Origin: Rhexocercosporidium sp. MPI-PUGE-AT-0058
Lineage: Eukaryota > Ascomycota > Leotiomycetes > Helotiales
Assembly (NCBI GenBank): GCA_020746875.1
Contig: JAGTJL010000004.1
Location: 186,001-250,000, forward strand
Direction of reading: 5' to 3'
DNA: 64,000 bases
Part shown: positions 55,661 to 64,000 of the stretch, piece by piece
Layout: every line of letters starts with the position of its first letter
Position numbering within the stretch: position 1 is the stretch's first letter
Position numbers and translations under genes: made by a program
Notes under the pieces: generated by a model
What the model was told of the DNA's origin: nothing
Database searches by the model: none
What the model saw: the letters and a program-made list of their open reading frames with translations, nothing else

Positions 55661-57570
55661 CTTACTAGGAGTAGAACAGTAGTCATCTAGAAGGAAAGCA
55701 GTCTAGCTGGTTGGGCCGACCAAAACAAGCGATGGAGCACACGCCAATCGATCCTTGAAGATACTTTACCTACTTCTACTTAGCAGGTACTGGGTACGTA
55801 CCCGGAGCCCCTGGACGACACACACCACCGAACCCTGTGGAGAGAGACAGGGAGGGGGAGGGGGGAGGCCCGGGAATCTGTCACCGTGTCTCACATCACA
55901 GAACATACTGTACCTTGGTACTTAGGTACTGTGCTGTACTGAACCTAACCAGGGAGCTTAACAGAATAAGAGATCAGACTTATCAGCTGTACTTGCAAGC
56001 AGCACGTAAACAAGCAAACAAATACCTCAATAAGTGACAAATGACCAACAAAGCAAACACTCATATCAATTCATATCATATCATAAAGTGGTATCTTACA
56101 TCATACTTATGAAACAAGCAGAAAGAAAACAATTCCTGCGTAAAATGACCTCCGCCATCCTCGATCCGATCGCTAATGCTATGTATGCTAATTATGCTAT
56201 CCTTTCTTTCCCTTCAGCTCCCCGCCTCCACCAAGTACTAACTAAGCAAGTACCTTGTACCCAGGTACCTTACGTACCAGCGGCACAACCACACCATGCT
56301 TCCCACCAAGCAACTCGGAGGATTTTTCCACGGGCCAGAACGGTACGGTACGGAGTAATCCAACGTGGTGACTGTGTTTGGTGTGGTTGCAATCGTTTCT
56401 AGAAGCAGATCTTGGGGGGGGAGAAGGGAGAACGAAAGCAATTAATGCCCCAATTAAGCCAATTCAAACACGCAAGTTCTCAGAAGCACATGAGCGAACG
56501 AGCGAACGAACGAACGAACGACCCTGCAGCCAGCGTGGTATTCGGCCATGAGTGATGCTTTGGACGTTTCTCCAGAGTCCCATGCAGGGATAATCAACGA
56601 ACTAGGGTCCAATGCATGAACACACCCACATCCATCCGCGGTGTGAATCCTCACTACCCCCCTCACCGATCTAAAATACACCGCGTGCATCTCGCACCTC
56701 CTCGTCCCTCCCTCTTCAACTCCCCAAACAATAACAACAACAACCACAACAACAAGCTCAAAGACCTCGCGATCACCAGCTCCAATGCACCACAAGCCGC
56801 CCATCAACTAATGAAGAAAAAAACAAAAGAAAAAAAACTTAAAAACAATCCTACCTCCCTCTCCAACCATTAGGATAACCCCGTACATCCCCGGTCCACT
56901 GAACAAGACGGCAGACAGCAAGCCCAACCCTCTAGCTCCCACCATCCTCCCACTTACCGTCGGTAGTGCCAGTCTACCACTCAGAGGTAAAGGAAGCGAC
57001 ACTACATGTCTCTCCACGCTCGCAGCTATCACGAAAACAGTTACGGTCGTGCCTAAGATGAACTACAGTACTGTACAGGACAGAGTGATCCAGGATCGAC
57101 TACTTGCTGCTTCATTTCATGTACAGTAGAGTACAGGAGGTGAGCGCGGCCGAGCTAAAGGTTTGGAAAAGGGTCGAGATTGTCTGGCCGTTCAGCGCCG
57201 TCATCGTGCCGTCACTTCTGGTAAAGGGATCTATTCTTTAAAGCTAAAAAAATTTTAACAAACCCAAGGGGAGATTGGGAAGAAGTACAAAATATAGAGA
57301 GGGAGGACCAAGTAGGTGGAAGTGCAGATAAGGACATTCTAGGTGCTGTTTGCTTGAGGGAAAACCAGCTTCAAAACATCCCTTCAAAGCCCCTACTGAG
57401 GAGTATTCAAGAGAAATAGGTTCATTTAGATCATCGTTTCTAAATTTCATGAACAATTTACCATATCACATCCATATCAGGAATGCATCTGCGCGCGCTC
57501 TCAAGACTCTCAAAACAAGCAGACAGACAAAGAAAGAGATCGTCTCTGCTTATCAAAACATCTGATAATC

Positions 57571-57596
57571 ATCTATCTCTCTCTCTCTCTCTCTCA
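57571..57596 (+). repeat. (CT)n microsatellite
   Basis: About a dozen CT units (ATCTCTCTCTCTCTC...). Confidence 0.85.
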
Positions 57597-60282
57597 AGAC
57601 AACCACCAATCGCTCCCACCAACCACAGCGGTCCTCAGCACCTCCCTCCCTTAAGACCCCTCCAGCCGCCCTCCCTCCCTCAACCAAAACACCAGCCGTC
57701 CGCCAAAAGTATATCTTCGCGCGCGCGCTCTCCCGGCCTCTCAGCCTCACAGCCTCACCTCCTCGCTCCACTGTATCCCGCTCCCCTTCCCTCCCCTACC
57801 TCTCCTCTCCTTTTTCCCCTCGGCCCTCACAAAGTCCAGCCCTCCGTCCCACCCACGTCATATGTCTCTCCCTACCACCATGCGCAAATGCACCACCACC
57901 ACAAATTCTTCCTGGGGCGGCTGGTTAAAAAGAGAGAGAGAGAAAAGAAAAGAAAAGAAAAGAAAAAAAGAAAAGAGGAGTAAACGAGCCAGTCAGACCC
58001 TCGCTCGGTCGCAAAATGTGAGACTGTGCATTCATTAATTAATTATACTTTATAGATCAAATCAACAAAGGCAAGGTGGGTATCCATCCGGCAGGCTGGC
58101 GTCTCGCTTCACTCACTTCCCCCTTTTACTCCGTACTCTTCCAGGTCAAGTATCTCGGATTAATTCGTTCAATCATTCATTCATGTCTCTATCTTTGGAA
58201 TCGTGCGTCATTGTGGAAGGGGGGTTTTAATTTATTTTGTTTTATTCGTTTATCGTCAGCATCGTCATCCAGAACCCCTCCTCATCACCGTCAACACAAA
58301 CCACAGTACCAACCTACATACCTAGCCAGGGCATTCCAAAATACCCCCTCCTCCTCTCCCTCTCCCCCTCAAACCAAACCAAACCACGACCTCGGCGTGG
58401 GGTTCCCCTTCCCTCCCCTTCCCTTCCATCCTCACACAAGCTCACAAGCTTACCCCTGACCCCTACCTCTGCAAACTCGCTACTGAAGCCCCGACCCACC
58501 TCATGCATGCAAGCCCCGTTCGCACGTTCGCTCGGAAATACGACCCTGCTCTTCTTTGCCTCAGGTTCAAGCTCATGGTCACGCTTGAAGACCGCTGAAA
58601 TGGAAATTCCGGCGCGGGCTGTTTTTGAACTTGTGGTTCTGGTTGTGGTTCCAGACCACAGGCTTGGAGACGACGGGATGTCTCACTCATTCATCATCAT
58701 GGATGGTCAAGCCACAGACACTACAGTACAGTACAGTACTAAGAGGGGAGGGAGGAACAAGTTTATAGCATGCCATATCAATCAACACTTTTTTTGCGAT
58801 GTATATATAGATAGAGAAGAATCTATGCATCTATCTGTACCTTTGCCAGCTTGTGAGGTGTGGATATTCTCAAGGCGTTTTTCGTTTCTTGGTTCTTGAA
58901 TAATTCGGTAGAGGGATCTATCAGGGCAAGATAAGCCTAATCTCCTCCCCTACCCCTACTGTACAGGACAGGACAGGACAGTACAGGACAAGGCTCTGTC
59001 ACACACGGGACGGCACGGTACGGGGAGGGAGATAGAGTAATTGATGCGGGAGAGAAGGTTATCATCCTTCATCCATACCATACTGTCCTCTACACCCTTC
59101 CACACCGTCAGCATCACCCATCACCATCACCATCAGCATGCTCACGGCGTGGATGGGATGGCACAGACAAGAGGCTGCCACGTTGAAATACATACATACG
59201 TAAAAACGCACACATGCATGGCGCACGCACGCACGCACGGCTTGTTACCAAACTTTTCTTTTCTCAGGTTTTGCTCTCGGATAGAAATCGATTATCGATT
59301 ATGGATTATCAAGTATCGATTATATCCCTCCCCTCTATCGTCTATCATCTATCTAATCAATATCAGAGCTGTCTCCTGTACAGTACTGTATCGTGACATA
59401 TCGTGAGATGCGAGTACCATATAGGACTGAGGAGAGAAATACTGAATACTCCCTCAGGCCTCATTTATTCATTCACTGGCTGCAAAGGCACTGACTGCAA
59501 AGGACTCCTCCACACGAGAACGAGAACACAAGATAATTGATTGACAAGGAAAAGGTACGGTGAAGTCCATCCATCCATACATGTAAACGTACTTGTGCAC
59601 ATCACATCACATCACATCAATCATACCATGCATCTCCCACCCAAAGAACACAACGGAGCACCCCTCCAGTTTCCATAACGAGGTCTCGCTTCCACGAACA
59701 AGCTTACGAACATGCATCATCCTCCCTCACTGCCTGCAGCTTCGACTCACGCACGCACGCACGTGCATCGGGAGAAAAGACTGACAGCGGCTATACTCCG
59801 TATGCCACCACACCACATCACATCACATCACAGCATCTACCAATTAAAGCAAGGAATGGAGAAATAGCCTATTGTGTGCTTTCTCTTTTCAGACATGTAT
59901 GCAATCCAGTACAGTACGTGATACATGATACTGTACATGATACCTAGTCTCTCACTCGCCGGCGGTCTGAGAAGAGGCCGCATGTATTGCGGACGGCGTG
60001 CTCGCAAGAGTAATTAGTCGCTTCATCAAGGAAGGGGGGGAACAAAGGAATGGCAATCAGCAAAACGAAAGGAAAAGAAAAAGAAAAAGGGAAGGATGAG
60101 AAGGATCGGCATGCCCAAGAAGGGAAAGAAAGTACTCGTATCGATCCGCGAAGAAGAAGAAGGAGAAGAAGAGGAAAACGAGGGGTCTAGACGAGTCTGT
60201 TACCTCGGAACAACTGTACTGGTTTCTCCGCTGTTATTCCGTTCCTGTTCTGATTCCCTACCGGTTGGAAGTTCGGGTGCAA

Positions 60283-60330
60283 TTAGGTTTAGGGTTAGGT
60301 TGGGGTTAGGTTGGGTTGAGTTTTTGGGGT
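60283..60330 (+). repeat. Interstitial telomere-like tract
   Basis: TTAGGTTTAGGGTTAGGTTG followed by GGGTTAGGTTGGGTTG: degenerate TTAGGG-type repeats away from a chromosome end. Confidence 0.7.
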
Positions 60331-60465
60331 TTTGAGTTTGAGTAGTTGGCGATCTTGGACCCTTTTGATCAACGGCTTCAATTACCTCATTTCCCTCTCC
60401 AGAAGACTAGGCTTAGGCTCGGCTCGACTTTAAGATGATGCACCGAGGATGTGATGGGATTGAGA

Positions 60466-60508
60466 TTGGGGTTGGGGTTGGGGTTGGGATGGGGATGGGG
60501 ATGGGGAT
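60466..60508 (+). repeat. G-rich tract (GGGGTT then GGGGAT units)
   Basis: Three to four GGGGTT units run into three to four GGGGAT units, giving at least six runs of three or more G. This is a strong G-quadruplex candidate about 140 bp from the telomere-like tract. Confidence 0.85.
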
Positions 60509-63500
60509 TTTTGAGGTCAGGTTTCTTTTACTACCAAACTTTCTAAATCTCCTGTGGAACATCCTTAACGAAGCTATTTCTTAGTACTGTAACTGCAGCG
60601 CCTTATCTATCCAGAGACTCTTTTCAGAGCTGGGCTTTAGAGAGAGCAAAAATGCAGTCATATCCATCTTATCCCTCTGCATCCCTATCTGCAGCCCTCT
60701 TCACCACCTGCATACCCCCCTACCTCTCTTCTCCCATCCCCTGCATCACGATCTCTTTAATGTTAAAAGTCGCAACACCCATTCTTCAACCCCTCCTTCC
60801 CTACCATCCTTCCCTCTCTCCTTCAGCTTCTAAATCGTCAACCAAGAAACCCAATCAAGAAACCCATCCAACTTTACGGCGACACCGAAAAATTACGGAG
60901 TACAGAGATACCTTCTCCATCGGCTCACCCTCCCGAGATGAGAAGACCACTCGTTCGTTGATAAGGCGCACGGAGGCAGGCATCGGAGAATAATATCCTT
61001 ATCAGTGCTTAATTTCCATCCCCAACCCCCGAGCCCATCCCCAACCCCACACCGAGCTTCCAGAAGCTCCAAACTGTGGATATCGTTAGTTCGACCCAGG
61101 GCAAAAAATTCACCTGTATACCTAGCCACTTCTCTCGCTTTTTTTTAAATACAGGTTTTCACCAAGGAGTCGAGAGAAAAGAGAAGATGCCCCGAAAGTG
61201 CAAACTTCCCGTCTCTTCCCTCCCTTTCCGTTCCCCTTCATACTCACTCCATCTCTACCAGCGCGCCCCAAAAGCGCGTTTACGACCGACCAACCAACCG
61301 CACCAACCACGATTTTCTGTCAGGAATACAGTACTGTAGATCTAGGCCCTAATGTTGTAAGCTTAAGCCTAAACATAAGCTCCGGCCTAAAAACTGCAGG
61401 CCGCGGATCAGGATCTTCAGGCCTTTGACCAACGGTTCCCAGCGGCGCAGCAACGGGGCTTTGTGCGACTCTACGTTAGACTAGTTTAGATGCTGGGTTG
61501 AATTGACCTGATACAGGAGTTGAAGACTTAGGTTAAGGGATGGTCTGAGCCGGGGGTATGCGTTGCGTTGTGCAGGTTGTTATGTATGATATATGTCACA
61601 TTTATGAAGATGAGACGTTGGCACTCGTAGGGGATAGATGGCTTGTGGTTATGGTTGTGGGGAAGAAAGATTTAGCTGCTCCGAAAACCCCGGAAGTAAG
61701 GGTCTTGTCTGGGTCACGGTGTGGAAAAGCAAAGACAACCTGCGATCCGATAGGTACAGTACAGTACCCAAGAACCACATATTTTATCCAGATAATGACA
61801 AAGACAAAGATAAGATCTCGTGTTCAAACTCAACCTTCAATTCTCGCACTCCTCTCCCGTCCGTTCCTCAAACTCAAAAAAGCCACACGGGAAGAGAAAC
61901 CTCTCTTTCTCGTCTTCTTCTCATCCACCCTATCCATCCATTCAACCATGACCAAACTCATCCCAAAATCCGGAAGCGACATGCATCTGCATATGCACAT
62001 GCGGGTCGAGTTCCTGGCCCGCCGCTAGAGTACTCACAGTCAACTCTAACTCGCTCTATCTTAGATCCCTATGCGGGCTTGTACATCCGCGGGTAATTTC
62101 ATTGGGTAGATGGGCTAAAGGGACCCAGTGTTCGAAGGTTCGAAAAGGCTGCAGCTTGCAGCTTGCATGTGCAGATACAGATGCAGATGCAGATGCACCT
62201 TTCCCCTGCCTTTTGCCGTGATCTCGAAGGACCAGTGAGAAGACGGTATCTAGGATGCCACAGCGAAAAACGGGAGGGAAACAAGGGAAGCGAAAGGAAA
62301 ATTGGAAGGAAGAACGGGACGAGGGAGGACGAAACACCAACACTCCTACTACGTATCAGAAAAGACAACTCGTTGATGGGAATAAATCGTCTACGCGTAC
62401 AAAGGAAGGATCTGATCGATCGAGATTTGCTCTCATGCGTTCAGACGGTGCGGCCATGCAGAGATGTCGCTGGGACGGGATTTGGTCTGCTGTTACTCAA
62501 TTGTTGCCAATGTCGTCCAGTTCAGTGTTCATCCTATCTCAACGGATTCCTCTCAAACCGACCTTACCAACAATGCAAACCACAGGAGGGAGGATGCGTC
62601 CAAATCAACATGGTTGTTAAGAAAGGATCGGAGGGAATAAAAAATCTCAAAGTGCGGTACCGAAGGGGCCGCGGGTTGATCCTCCTCGTGCCGCAGCGTT
62701 GCCTTACCAAAAGTAGATTACCAAAGGAACAAGAACTCTCAAAAAAGCCACAGCCAAAACACCCCGAAAGGCGCATGTGAAGAACACGCCTCCATCATCT
62801 TCACAACGGTCTGGCCAGACATGCCATTGCTACTACTGTTTTTAGGGGTGCAAATCCCCCCACGACGCCGTCAACACCAAGACCCTAAACTCTCCAAGCG
62901 AGGTGGTTTGGTGAGACAGGCGCAGGCGAGTGGAAAGCTAGGATGGAAGAAGGAAATACCAGCATGCGAAGTCTTGAAGATCGTCATCGGCAATTCATGC
63001 CCCGTCTCAATTGAGACATAATTGATCTAGATGGTTCGGGCCTTTGCTAGTTTGGGAGGAAAGAAAGAGAGCTCAGGAGGGGAAGGGAAAGTCTGTAGCA
63101 ATTTCCGAGGCTCGACAGGAAAGAGAAGATGGTTACTGAATGAGGATGGAGGAGGATGGATATGGGTATCAAGCCATCGCCTCAAAATCCTCATTCCGGT
63201 AGTGTTGGTTCCTGAGCTAGGTAAGGCAAGGCAAGCCTCTGCCCAATCCTTCTTCTGTTCTCTTCCGTCCCGTCCGGTCTCTTGCTTCTGTCTCGAGCCG
63301 CGTATCAGCGCGCGACTACGTACTAGACTAATAGGACTAAGCTGCCGCGTCTCTCAACATCTAAACTGTAGCCAAGACTGCTAAATGGATAAGAGACGGG
63401 AATATCTTCACCCTTTATTCCAGGCTCATGAGGTTCCTCTCAAGTAGCGGTGTCACTTCTCGTAATAACAACGTCTGTAGCTTAGAAGTCCAGCGCGCGG

Positions 63501-63859
63501 TATTCCATTCGGCAGTTTCCCTGTATGCTTGGATGGCGGCTAACATATGTTTTGGTCTCCGGTGTCACCACATCTGTCATGGCTCATGCAGGCTGTGAAT
63601 AGCTTCACTTTTCATCCCGAGAATTCCCCCCGCTTTGGGATACCTGACAAGCCACTCACTGTACTTCGCTAGCCTGCAAAGTCAAGCTCATAGCGGTATC
63701 TAACCAGAAAGAGATGAAAACGACTGGAATTGGCTTGTGGAGCAGAGCAGTGCGAAGCAGCCAAGCACGTTCGTTGGTTTAAGCTTATGCGAGAAGTTGG
63801 GCTGAGTTTTACTTCTTTCCAAAGCACGTCCTAGCGCAGGACACTTGAGCTCAATCCGT

Positions 63860-64000
63860 CATTCGCGTCTTAATAACCCTTATTCATTGGACGCATTTTC
63901 ACATCTTCCATTCGTCAGCTCAGGACGCGTCTCTCCTTTCTTCTGCATTTTTCTTTTCCAGTGATTGGTTGTACTGATATTCGCTCTTCTTATCAATTAA
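63860..64000 (+). promoter_or_regulatory. Possible promoter/5' leader of a gene beyond the right edge
   Basis: The last 140 bp becomes T/C-rich (CTCTCCTTTCTTCTGCATTT) like fungal transcription-start regions. There is no ATG-led frame within the window. Speculative. Confidence 0.2.

Larger units (their letters stand above)
55076..63859. other. Long gene-free tract of non-RIPped, repeat-rich intergenic DNA
   Basis: About 8.8 kb without a supportable gene. Open frames are low-complexity translations of CT/GA-rich and microsatellite DNA. Recurring motifs include TACTCCGTA/TACGGAGTA, TACAGTAC and GGTACCT-like words. No tRNA, rRNA or transposon ends were found. It could hold an intron-rich or non-coding transcript that cannot be recognised by reading alone. 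Confidence 0.45.

Overview
The window is from a filamentous ascomycete (Pezizomycotina; Leotiomycetes or Sordariomycetes would fit, but the species cannot be fixed from sequence alone). The evidence is short introns of 44-81 bp with GTRNGT donors and CTAAC/CTGAC-type branch sites, HET and fungal NLR (NB-ARC-TPR and NACHT-WD40) relics, Fot1/Pogo and piggyBac elements, and extensive C-to-T / G-to-A decay of the kind left by repeat-induced point mutation (RIP). Coding relics repeatedly carry TGG>TAG/TAA and CAA/CAG>TAA/TAG changes.

Two compartments are visible. From 1 to about 46.6 kb is an accessory, gene-poor, partly very AT-rich region of broken genes and transposons. In order it holds: a dispersed repeat with a 235-bp MITE inside it; a HET-NB-ARC relic joined to a second NB-ARC-TPR relic (2-5.2 kb); long AT-rich deserts with a small NACHT-WD40 linker relic; an hsp30-type small heat-shock gene with one premature TAG (13.2-13.8 kb); a short hypothetical gene; a spliced hypothetical locus next to an apparently intact, un-RIPped Fot1/Pogo transposon (17.0-19.2 kb); fragments of an MFS transporter and of a GEN1/YEN1-like nuclease (20.3-22.1 kb); a Tc1-like relic and a 1.05-kb AT-rich TA-flanked element; a HET-domain pseudogene (24.2-26.5 kb); a reversed HET fragment and a piggyBac C-terminus; a three-exon C2H2 zinc-finger gene (28.1-29.6 kb); a MITE, a 122-bp tandem duplication and a duplicated zinc-ribbon exon; several hypothetical genes including a small secreted cysteine-rich protein (38.1-38.4 kb); a degraded hypothetical gene; a second piggyBac relic interrupted by a 345-bp repeat; and a NACHT-WD40 relic with two almost identical WD40 units (44.4-45.8 kb), followed by a second copy of the opening repeat.

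From about 46.6 kb to the end the sequence is of ordinary composition without RIP signs. It contains one long conserved gene, a CDC25-type Ras guanine-nucleotide exchange factor (minus strand, 49.3-53.0 kb, two exons, SH3 + RasGEF_N + RasGEF). About 10.9 kb upstream of it is a non-coding tract rich in pyrimidine runs, microsatellites, interstitial telomere-like and G-rich repeats, and recurring short palindromic motifs.

Together the left compartment looks like a self/non-self-recognition (HET/NLR) neighbourhood that was expanded, RIPped and then re-invaded by DNA transposons, beside a conserved signalling gene. No CRISPR array, tRNA or rRNA gene was seen.
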